Shown in pieces: positions 14,580 to 20,720 of a DNA stretch of 20,720 nt. Numbering within the stretch: the first letter of the stretch is position 1; every line of letters begins with the position of its first letter. A model generated the notes under the pieces. That model was not told where the DNA came from and ran no database searches. It saw only the letters and a list, made by a program, of their open reading frames with translations. A program made the position numbers and the translations under genes. Source of the DNA: WVWW01 sp041568335 (GTDB lineage Bacteria > Acidobacteriota > Polarisedimenticolia > Polarisedimenticolales > Polarisedimenticolaceae); contig JBFFZZ010000022.1 in assembly GCA_041568335.1 (NCBI GenBank), positions 1 through 20,720 of the forward strand, in the 5' to 3' direction.

Positions 14580-15668
14580 CTACATCGCTGCCAGGGCCGC
14601 CCGCATCGCGTCGAGCGTCCGCTCGATCTCGGCCGGGCCGATGTTCCCCATGTGGCCGACACGGAAGGCTTTGCCCGCAATCGGGCCGAGCGCTCCCGCG
14701 ACGACCACGCCGCGTGACGCCATCGCCCCGCGGAACGCCGCATCGTCGACACCGTCGCGATGCATCACCACCGACAGGGTGTTCGCACGACAGGAGGCGT
14801 CGGTGAACAGCTCGAGTCCCAGCCGTTCGATCCCCGCACGCATCCGAGTGGCGAGCTCTTGGTGACGCGAGAGCCGCGTATCGAGCCCTTCTTCGAGCAC
14901 CAGCGCGAGGGCTTCGTTGAGCGCCAGGATCTCGTTGACGGGCGGCGTGGAGAAGTACTTTGAAGGATCGTCCATGATCGGGAGCCAACGTAACCAGTCA
15001 CCGCTGTAGGCGGCGACCGTCTTGCGCGACCGACGCGCGTCGAGGGCGCGGGCCGAAACGGCGAGGATGGCGAGCCCGGGTGGAGCGCCGAATGCCTTCT
15101 GCGCACCCGTCAACAACACGTCGAGACTCCAGTCGTCGAAGCGCTCGTCGATGCCGGCGGTCGCGCAGACGCCGTCCAGGATGACGTGCTCGTCCCGGCC
15201 CTTCAGCGCGGCCGCGTACTCCGCCATCGGAGCCTCGGTTCCGGTCGACGTATCCACGTGGGTCACCGTGACCGCGTCGTAGCCCCGCCCATCGAGACGC
15301 GCGGCCAGCTCGTCGGCGCCGACGGCGCGACCCCACTCCGATCGCAACACTTCGCATTCGATCCCATAGGACCCGGCGATCTGCTCCCAACGATCGCCGA
15401 AGAACCCGTGCGAAACGGCGAGCAACCGCCCGCCCGGCGGGACGAGGTTCACCAGCGCCATCTCCATGGCGAAGGTCCCGCTCCCCGAGACGATGAACGG
15501 TTGCGCCGCTTCGCTGCGCGCGATCCGGCGCCAGCGATCGAGGCTCTCGCGATAGGCCTCGACGAAAGCCGGGTACTGGTGCGAGACCGTCGGCCGGGCA
15601 AGCGTTCGGAGGATGCGTTCGTGGACCGGAGTCGGGCCGGGTATCATGGTCAAGACAGGATTCGACAT
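14580..15668 (-). CDS. Class V PLP aminotransferase (alanine/serine--glyoxylate or serine--pyruvate type)
   Basis: A 362-residue cytosolic fold-type I aminotransferase that probably moves the amino group of alanine or serine to glyoxylate or a related keto acid. Family blocks are the N-terminal MIPGPTPVHERIL, VSGSGTFAMEMALVNL near the phosphate site, HVDTSTGTEAPM, and VILDGVCATAG with Asp165 for the PLP ring nitrogen. LLTGAQKAFGAPPGLA holds the Schiff-base lysine at about 191, and FRVGHMGNIG is the C-terminal substrate-carboxylate region. Phosphonate-pathway 2-aminoethylphosphonate transaminases are a related alternative. The start could be ATG 15668 (MSNPVLTM, GGAGG 12 bases upstream) or ATG 15647 (MIPGPTPV, no SD); I prefer 15668. 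In that case the start codon overlaps that of the divergent gene at 15667, so its promoter must lie inside the neighbour's coding sequence. Confidence 0.88.
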   Translation of the reverse strand: MSNPVLTMIPGPTPVHERILRTLARPTVSHQYPAFVEAYRESLDRWRRIARSEAAQPFIVSGSGTFAMEMALVNLVPPGGRLLAVSHGFFGDRWEQIAGSYGIECEVLRSEWGRAVGADELAARLDGRGYDAVTVTHVDTSTGTEAPMAEYAAALKGRDEHVILDGVCATAGIDERFDDWSLDVLLTGAQKAFGAPPGLAILAVSARALDARRSRKTVAAYSGDWLRWLPIMDDPSKYFSTPPVNEILALNEALALVLEEGLDTRLSRHQELATRMRAGIERLGLELFTDASCRANTLSVVMHRDGVDDAAFRGAMASRGVVVAGALGPIAGKAFRVGHMGNIGPAEIERTLDAMRAALAAM

Positions 15669-16518
15669 GTCGAACACCAACCTCCACGGCGCTGAGTGTC
15701 GCCGGCCCCATCTTAGCGCCCTTCTCGCCGTTCTTCTCGTCGGGCTCCTCGTCGCACCGTCGGTCGGTGGCGTCTCGGACAGCCCGTGGCAGCGCTGGAA
15801 GTCGATCCGGCTCAAGGTCAAGTCGATGCCGTTGCTGTCGGGCCGGGTGTGGATGCACTTGAACCCGGACGGCGATCATCTGCTGCTCGAAACGGAAACG
15901 ACGGCCAAGTTCTTCGGCGCGCGCGTCAGCACCACGTGGACGAAATCGGTGCTGGATCCCGAGACGGGGCTGCCCAAGAGCTATGTGAGCTGGAATTCGA
16001 AACGCGCGCGCCGCTTCACGTTCGACGAATCAGGGTACCTGTTCGAACGCCTTCGCCCGGACGCGGACGAACGCGCGCCGTCCACCGAGTGGTCGGCCAA
16101 GACCAGCGACCGTTTCGAGTACCCGCTCGATGCCGACGGCCGACCGCTACCGGTCTACGATCACTACGGTATGTTGCTGCAGCTGCGGAACAGCGACCTG
16201 GCCGCGGTCGGGGACGAGGTCGTGGTACACGTGGCGACCTCCGACGGCCCGACGCCCTATCGCATCCGGGTCGCCGAGCTGCGCGCCGGCGAGGTGCGGT
16301 ACTCGACCCTGCCGGACGGCCAGAAGCGTTCGACGATCGTGAAGCAGATGCGTCTCGAAGTCGTGCCCGCCGATCCCGAGAAGGCGGAGGAGGGCTTCCT
16401 GAACATGAAGGGCGAGACCGAGCTCTGGGTGGAAGCCCGTTCGAAGACTCTGCTGCGGATCGGCGGACGCGCGCCGAAGATCGGGAAGATCGCCCTAGTG
16501 CTCGACGAGATGGGATGA
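15667..16518 (+). CDS. Exported protein of unknown function, weakly DUF3108-like
   Basis: A 283-residue protein has a signal sequence at about residues 14-36 (HLSALLAVLLVGLLVAPSVGG), preceded by an Arg-containing N-region. The mature part is predominantly beta-strand and lacks catalytic motifs I recognise. Alternating strands such as LNPDGDHLLLETETTAKFFG, TTWTKSVLDPETGLPKSYVSW and the closing TELWVEARSKTLLRIGG resemble the layout of DUF3108-type periplasmic proteins (strands describing a substrate or polymer sheet followed by a conversion motif), but the assignment is tentative. I chose ATG 15667 because AGGA sits 6 bases upstream; an in-frame ATG at 15646 is possible, and no start codon exists between 15667 and the signal peptide. 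It is head-to-head with the aminotransferase. It may share a transcript with the metalloprotease gene 80 bases downstream. Confidence 0.7.
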   Translation: MSNTNLHGAECRRPHLSALLAVLLVGLLVAPSVGGVSDSPWQRWKSIRLKVKSMPLLSGRVWMHLNPDGDHLLLETETTAKFFGARVSTTWTKSVLDPETGLPKSYVSWNSKRARRFTFDESGYLFERLRPDADERAPSTEWSAKTSDRFEYPLDADGRPLPVYDHYGMLLQLRNSDLAAVGDEVVVHVATSDGPTPYRIRVAELRAGEVRYSTLPDGQKRSTIVKQMRLEVVPADPEKAEEGFLNMKGETELWVEARSKTLLRIGGRAPKIGKIALVLDEMG

Positions 16519-16546
16519 CAGGAAACCGTCCGGGAGTGTAAGGGGC

Positions 16547-16571
16547 CGCCGGTCGACCTCCGGCGATCGCC
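16547..16571. other. Nested inverted repeats between the exported protein and the metalloprotease gene
   Basis: CGCCGG (16547-16552) can pair with CCGGCG (16560-16565). Overlapping its right arm is a perfect 10-bp palindrome, GGCGATCGCC (16562-16571). No T run follows directly, so it is a poor terminator. It abuts the candidate -10 at 16573 and could be an operator or leader structure. Confidence 0.3.
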
Positions 16572-16572
16572 G

Positions 16573-16578
16573 TATATT
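16573..16578 (+). promoter_or_regulatory. Candidate -10 element for the metalloprotease gene
   Basis: TATATT, two mismatches from TATAAT at most, in a locally AT-rich patch (TATATTTCGTTTTT). It would start transcription near 16585, leaving a very short leader that still contains the SD GCGGGGA. No good -35 is visible. Confidence 0.25.
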
Positions 16579-16598
16579 TCGTTTTTGCGGGGAATGCG

Positions 16599-19500
16599 AT
16601 GAGCGCGGCGACGAGGCGGGTAGTTGGTTTCCTGATCGCGCTGCTTGTCGTCCCCGCGATCGCCGCCGGCGATCCCGTTTTCGAGGTCGCCGAGATCCGC
16701 CGGGACCATCTGCAGGTGACCTGGGATCGCGACGCGCTGCGCGACCTGGCGCGCGGATCCGGCGTCCGGACGATCCGCGGCTTCCCGCTCGCCTCGGGGA
16801 CTCACGTCGATCTGCTCGTCGAGCCTTTTCGCGTCACGGGCCCCGGAACGCGCTTCGTGCTCGGATGGCGCGGTGGGGAGGATGTGCCGATCGACTTCGA
16901 CCCGTCGACGATCTCGATGTTCCGCGGCCGTGTTGCCGGCCGCCCGGGGTCCCACGTCTTCCTCGCGTTCTCGGACATCCGGTCGACGGGACGGGTGGAT
17001 CTCGGCGGTGGGGCGGCGAGCTACCGCGTGGCGAGCGCGGACCTACCGAGCACGATCACGGTGTTCCCGACGGTGGCGTCGCCCGCTTTGCCACCCGACG
17101 TTCCGTTGTGCGGGACCGCGCCGACGCCGGCGACGGAACCACCGGAGACTCCGCTTCGGGGGGTCGTCACGCCGGTCAAGGGACTGCGCCACCTCGAGCT
17201 CGCGGTGGAGACCGATCACGAGTTCTACCGGCTGTTCGACAGCTCGATGGCCGCGTCGACCTACGTGACGATGCTCTACGGCGAGGTGTCGGACATCTTC
17301 TTGCGGGACGTCGACACTTGGATCGAGCTGACCTACGTCCGGCTGTGGAACGGCCCGGACGACCTGTTCAACGACGTGGATCCCACACCGCTCCCCGATT
17401 TTCAGAACTACTGGAACACGAACATGGGGTTCGTCCAGCGCGACCTCGCCCAGCTGGTGTCCGGGCGCCGCGATTATCCGTTCGGAGGACAGGCCTACCT
17501 CAACGGTGCCTGCGCCTCGACCGGTTACTCCGTCGTCGGGTACGCAATGGGCTTCTTCCCCGATCCCGCTCGCCCGAGTCCCTACCACTACGACATCGGA
17601 GTCACCGCCCATGAGATCGGTCACAACGTCGGCACCGGTCACACGCACGAGTCGCCCAACAACATCGACGACTGTGCGGACGTCACCAGCAATCCGCAAC
17701 GAGGCACGATCATGAGTTACTGCAGCCAGCTATGGAGCGGCGGCAACGCGAACTGGGATCTCTACTTTCACAGCCGCATCCAGCAGAACATCGACGCGTT
17801 CATCGCCTCGGCGAGCTGTATCCCGGCCGACTGCAACCGCAACGCCGTTGCCGACGACCTGGACATTCAGTTCGGGACGAGCATGGACATCGACCTCAAC
17901 GGGGTCCCCGACGACTGCGAGGACTGCAACGCCAACATGGTCCTCGACGATGCCGACATCGTGGCCGCGACCAGCGCCGACCTGAACGTCAACGGCATCC
18001 CCGATGAGTGCGAGCCCGACTGCAACGGCAACACCGTCCCGGACGACAAGGACATCGCGGACGGCACGAGCCTGGATCTGCACGGAAACGACATCCCCGA
18101 CGAGTGCGAGGCGGACTGCGACACCGATGGGAACCCGGACTTCGATGAGATCCAGAACGACATGCCGCTCGACATCGACCGTGACGCGGTGCTCGACGCC
18201 TGCCAGGATTGCGACAATGACGGGACGATCGATCTGGTCGAATTGAACCAGGCGCACTTCGTCTGGATGACCAGCGGTCTGATCGGCTCGGACCTGCGCC
18301 AGTTCCACGCATTCACCGGCGTGCGCACGGCGATCTCCTCGGGGACGACCGTTCAGGAGGGGTTCGATCTGATCGTCACGCCGGCCGGTAGCGTGTTGGT
18401 GACGAGCCACGGGGACGACCGGATCCTGGAGTTCGATCTCGACGGGAACTATCTCGGTGATCTGGTATCCAGCGGCGCGGGTGGCCTCGACGGCCCGGCG
18501 GGTCTCGTCATCGCGCCCGGTCAGGGAACGCTGCTGGTCGCCAGCAGCGCCACGCACGAGGTGCTGGCTTACGCGTTGTCGACCGGCGCGTTTCAGTCCG
18601 CCTTCGTGAGCGCCGGGTCCGGCGGTCTGAGCGGACCGTTCGGCCTCACGTTCGGGCCCGACGGCAACCTGTATGTCACGAGCGACAACGGCTCCGTCTT
18701 GAAGTACGACGGGTCGACCGGTGCCTACCTCGCCGATTTCGTCCCGGCCGCGGCGAACGGCGGGCTCGATCAACCACGCGGATTGACATTCAAGCCCGAC
18801 GGCAACCTCGTCGTGGCCAGCTACGGCACCGATCAGGTGTTGCATTTCAATGGAAACGATGGCACTCCGCTTGGTGAGTGGGCGCTCGCGGGCGGATCCG
18901 TCGGCATCACGCAAACCAGTCCGTGGGGCGTGCGCGTCGGCCCGAACGGCAATGTCTTCGTTTCGCGGACCGGCTCCAATTACGGGTCCGGTGGCGGTGG
19001 TCACGACGACCAGGACAACCTCAAGGGATACGTCGACCATGACGACCAGGCCCCCGGCCCGGCGGAACTGCACCTGAGCAACGCGCAGATCTACGAGTTC
19101 GATATCCGCAACGGCAATTTCCTACGTACGTACGTCGGCGGTAACGACCACGGGCAACTTTTCTCGACGGGTTTCGACTTCGTTCCGGGCTGGACGGTCG
19201 ACTGCAACGTGACCCACCTGCAAGACGACTGCGACCTGTCGATGGGCACGAGCATCGATGCCGACATGTCCGGTGTCCCGGACGAATGCGAGATCGACTG
19301 CAACGGTAACGGTGTCCCCGATCGGTTCGACCTGATCCCGATGGGTGGCAGCCGCGATTGCAATCACAACCGTGTCCCCGACGAGTGCGATCTGACGACA
19401 GGTACCTCCGTCGACTGCGACGCGAACGGGATTCCCGACGAATGCGAGCCCGACTGCAATTTGAACGGGGTCACGGACGAGTGCGACCTGCTGTTCGGGA

Positions 19501-20423
19501 CCAGCGTCGACTGCGACGCCAACGGGGTACCCGACGATTGCGAGATCTACGACGATCTGGAAACGGACACCGGCTGGGTCGTGGGGGCGTTCAGCGATAC
19601 CGCTACCGGGGGGATTTGGACGCGCGTGGATCCGATCGGAACGATTGCCCAGCCCGAGGACGACCATACGCCGACGCCGGGGAATACCTGCTTCGTGACC
19701 GGCCAGGGCGTGGCCGGTGGGGATCCCAACGCGGCCGACATCGACGGCGGCGCCACGACCCTCACCAGTCCTCCGATCAACGTCGCGTCGGACCCCGATG
19801 CGGCGATCGGTTACTGGCGCTGGTTCTCCAACGATGCGGGTGCGGCGCCCGGTGAGGACCCGTTGACCGTCAGCATCTCCAACGACGGCGGGCAGAACTG
19901 GGTCCCGGTCGAGATCATAGGACGGACCATGCCCATCTCGGGAAGCTGGCAGCATCACGGCTTTCGCGTCTCCGATCTGGTCGCTCCGACGGGCGACGTG
20001 CGTCTGAGGTTCGTCGCCGAGGACTCGTTCAACCCTTCGCTCGTCGAGGCGGCGATCGACGACATCACGGTCAGCCGGATCTGTTGCCCGCCGAACGCTC
20101 CGGCCGAGGTGGCCGGGCTCGCCCTGGCGCGCATCTCCGGGACGACGCAGCTGCGCTGGGCCACGCAAGGCGCAGGGATGATCTACGACGTGATCCGCGG
20201 CTCGCTGTCGGACCTGCGAACCGGCGGCACGATCGAAGACGCGCAGTGCGCCGTAGCCGACCGGGCCGGTGTGGCGTGGGACGACCCCGCGGTGGATCCG
20301 TTTTCCGGAGAGGCGGACTACTTTCTCGTCCGCGCCGAGGACTCCTGCCAGGCGGGTGTCCAGGGGGACTACGGCGAATCCAGCGGCGGCGGGGCTCGAA
20401 TTCCGCTGGCCGACTGTCCCTGA
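16599..20423 (+). CDS. Secreted M12-like (reprolysin-type) metalloprotease with TSP3-like repeats and beta-propeller
   Basis: A 1,274-residue secreted multidomain protease. The Sec signal peptide spans residues 1-23 (ending IAAG), and residues about 25-190 look like a propeptide. The metzincin catalytic domain (about 195-405) has HEIGHNVGTGH (His338, Glu339, His342, His348) and the Met-turn IMSYC at Met372, with several cysteines for disulfides. Repeat block 1 (about 411-550) and block 2 (about 868-983) consist of 32-residue units rich in Asp, Asn and Cys that probably bind calcium. Between them (about 555-866) lies an NHL-like beta-propeller (GPFGLTFGPDGNLYVTSDNGSV, QPRGLTFKPDGNLVVASYGTD). 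Residues about 985-1165 form a jelly-roll-like domain (WQHHGFRVSDL, VRLRFVAEDS), then a small C-terminal domain. ATG 16599 follows GCGGGGA at 5 bases. It probably digests external protein; the substrate is unknown. Confidence 0.87.
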   Translation: MSAATRRVVGFLIALLVVPAIAAGDPVFEVAEIRRDHLQVTWDRDALRDLARGSGVRTIRGFPLASGTHVDLLVEPFRVTGPGTRFVLGWRGGEDVPIDFDPSTISMFRGRVAGRPGSHVFLAFSDIRSTGRVDLGGGAASYRVASADLPSTITVFPTVASPALPPDVPLCGTAPTPATEPPETPLRGVVTPVKGLRHLELAVETDHEFYRLFDSSMAASTYVTMLYGEVSDIFLRDVDTWIELTYVRLWNGPDDLFNDVDPTPLPDFQNYWNTNMGFVQRDLAQLVSGRRDYPFGGQAYLNGACASTGYSVVGYAMGFFPDPARPSPYHYDIGVTAHEIGHNVGTGHTHESPNNIDDCADVTSNPQRGTIMSYCSQLWSGGNANWDLYFHSRIQQNIDAFIASASCIPADCNRNAVADDLDIQFGTSMDIDLNGVPDDCEDCNANMVLDDADIVAATSADLNVNGIPDECEPDCNGNTVPDDKDIADGTSLDLHGNDIPDECEADCDTDGNPDFDEIQNDMPLDIDRDAVLDACQDCDNDGTIDLVELNQAHFVWMTSGLIGSDLRQFHAFTGVRTAISSGTTVQEGFDLIVTPAGSVLVTSHGDDRILEFDLDGNYLGDLVSSGAGGLDGPAGLVIAPGQGTLLVASSATHEVLAYALSTGAFQSAFVSAGSGGLSGPFGLTFGPDGNLYVTSDNGSVLKYDGSTGAYLADFVPAAANGGLDQPRGLTFKPDGNLVVASYGTDQVLHFNGNDGTPLGEWALAGGSVGITQTSPWGVRVGPNGNVFVSRTGSNYGSGGGGHDDQDNLKGYVDHDDQAPGPAELHLSNAQIYEFDIRNGNFLRTYVGGNDHGQLFSTGFDFVPGWTVDCNVTHLQDDCDLSMGTSIDADMSGVPDECEIDCNGNGVPDRFDLIPMGGSRDCNHNRVPDECDLTTGTSVDCDANGIPDECEPDCNLNGVTDECDLLFGTSVDCDANGVPDDCEIYDDLETDTGWVVGAFSDTATGGIWTRVDPIGTIAQPEDDHTPTPGNTCFVTGQGVAGGDPNAADIDGGATTLTSPPINVASDPDAAIGYWRWFSNDAGAAPGEDPLTVSISNDGGQNWVPVEIIGRTMPISGSWQHHGFRVSDLVAPTGDVRLRFVAEDSFNPSLVEAAIDDITVSRICCPPNAPAEVAGLALARISGTTQLRWATQGAGMIYDVIRGSLSDLRTGGTIEDAQCAVADRAGVAWDDPAVDPFSGEADYFLVRAEDSCQAGVQGDYGESSGGGARIPLADCP
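17829..18251 (+). repeat. TSP3-like Asp/Cys repeat block 1 inside the metalloprotease gene
   Basis: Four to five degenerate units of about 32 residues (96 bases) follow the pattern DCNxNxVPDDxDIxxGTSxDxDxNGIPDECE. Examples begin DCNANMVLDDADIV and DCNGNTVPDDKDIA. The last units decay to DCDTDGNPDFDE and DCDNDGTIDLVE. The spaced Asp/Asn residues are typical of calcium-binding loops; the Cys pairs suggest disulfides. Confidence 0.8.
19200..19547 (+). repeat. TSP3-like Asp/Cys repeat block 2 inside the metalloprotease gene
   Basis: About three and a half further 32-residue units, beginning DCNVTHLQDDCDLS, DCNGNGVPDRFDLI, DCNHNRVPDECDLT and DCNLNGVTDECDLL. The second unit is truncated by about a dozen residues. 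The last two units are the most regular, each with GTSVDCDANGxPD, suggesting recent duplication or stronger constraint. Confidence 0.8.
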
Positions 20424-20510
20424 ACGGGTCGCGCGGGCCCGGCGAGCCGTTACGCCGTCCAAAGCCCGACGACCCGCCGCCGGGTTGCCCCGCGCGATCG
20501 GCGGCCTACG

Positions 20511-20519
20511 TTATCCACA
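20511..20519 (+). other. Perfect DnaA-box match (TTATCCACA)
   Basis: TTATCCACA equals the consensus DnaA box and lies in the leader of the last gene, 27 bases upstream of its ATG. It is isolated: I see no second consensus box, AT-rich unwinding region or dnaA/dnaN gene, so it is not evidence for a replication origin. It may be chance or a DnaA-responsive promoter. Confidence 0.35.
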
Positions 20520-20546
20520 GGGGGGATGAGGTGAAGGAGAAACGCC

Positions 20547-20720
20547 ATGCGTCTTCGAGCCCGATCCCTGATCTCGCTGGCGGCCGGCGTCCTCGTCGGG
20601 CTGCTTTGCGTTAGCGTTGCCGACGCTCACCGGCGCCCGCGCCCTCACAAGCACACGCCGACGACCGCCGTGATCGTCGTGGGCAAGCCAAGACCGGCCC
20701 ACCGCGTCGTCGTCGTCAAC
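20547..20720 (+). CDS. Exported protein of unknown function, N-terminal fragment (runs off window)
   Basis: An open reading frame of 58 codons begins at ATG 20547 and is still open at the last base. A strong SD, AAGGAGA at 20534-20540, lies 6 bases upstream. The N-terminus is a clear Sec signal peptide (Arg-rich start, then LISLAAGVLVGLLCVSVADA), probably cut after Ala27. The mature part begins HRRPRPHKHTP, rich in His, Arg, Pro and Lys, and then has Val-rich strands (AVIVVGKPRPAHRVVVVN). The basic, His-rich start could bind metal or anionic polymers, but nothing identifies a family. The 123 bases between the metalloprotease stop and this gene contain a perfect DnaA-box sequence and no convincing terminator. 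Confidence 0.7.
   Translation, partial: MRLRARSLISLAAGVLVGLLCVSVADAHRRPRPHKHTPTTAVIVVGKPRPAHRVVVVN

Noticed and set aside
13235..14806. A 523-codon plus-strand frame overlapping the MATE gene
   Set aside because: It is Arg/Gly-rich, in the wrong frame relative to a clear MATE transporter, and reads past the convergent gene's stop; a shadow frame.
16564..16571. GCGATCGC, identical to the cyanobacterial HIP1 octamer
   Set aside because: A single copy in GC-rich DNA is expected by chance and nothing else in the window suggests a cyanobacterium.
19122..19137. Tandem ACGT repeats (TACGTACGTACGT) in the metalloprotease gene
   Set aside because: It encodes ordinary residues (Arg-Thr-Tyr-Val) in frame; short and without further repeat context.

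Overview
The window is GC-rich, tightly packed DNA from a Gram-negative (diderm) bacterium. Three products carry lipoprotein-like N-termini, several others carry Sec signal peptides, and one has a TonB C-terminal domain. Two features are, from general knowledge, common in Planctomycetota, Acidobacteriota and related uncultured environmental phyla: a lipoprotein combining TPRs, FG-GAP/VCBS repeats and an ASPIC/UnbV-like region, and a secreted metalloprotease with about 32-residue repeats of the type DCNxNxVPDxCD...GTSxDxDxNGVPDEC. No phylum can be assigned from this stretch alone. I see no rRNA, tRNA, CRISPR array, insertion sequence or phage gene. No intergenic gap exceeds about 225 bases.

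Layout. (1) 2-319: the C-terminal end of adenosylhomocysteinase (ahcY), with a textbook terminator. (2) 373-2744, minus strand: a long-form pyrophosphate-dependent phosphofructokinase, translationally coupled by ATGA to a DJ-1/PfpI-type protein with an export signal. (3) 2871-7905, plus strand: the TPR/FG-GAP/ASPIC lipoprotein, followed 4 bases later by an N-acyl-D-amino-acid deacylase-type lipoprotein. (4) 7917-9062, minus strand: a hydrolysing UDP-GlcNAc 2-epimerase, divergent from a YfcC-family carrier (9204-10595). (5) 10650-11357, minus strand: an exported TonB-C-domain protein. (6) 11580-14573, plus strand: a DUF1499-like protein, an exported HExxH metallopeptidase, and a MATE exporter. 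(7) 14580-15668, minus strand: a class V aminotransferase whose start codon overlaps that of the divergent exported protein at 15667-16518. (8) 16599-20423: a 1,274-residue secreted metalloprotease. (9) 20547-20720: the beginning of another exported protein, cut by the window edge.

How the genes fit together. The window mixes core metabolism (the methyl cycle, PPi-dependent glycolysis, glyoxylate/serine-type transamination) with envelope and extracellular functions (two secreted metallopeptidases, a surface lipoprotein, a D-amino-acid deacylase, two transporters, and a nucleotide-sugar enzyme for glycan synthesis). This fits a heterotroph that degrades proteins and peptides outside the cell and imports the products; that is inference. 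I found no defence island, biosynthetic cluster or clearly new multi-gene system.

The most unusual sequence-level observations are about gene packing. The head-to-head start codons share a CATG at 15666-15669, with a second in-frame CATG pair 21 bases away. At three of the four convergent gene pairs, stop codons are built into the terminator or hairpin of the opposite gene. The NeuC/YfcC intergenic region holds a perfect AT-rich dyad.
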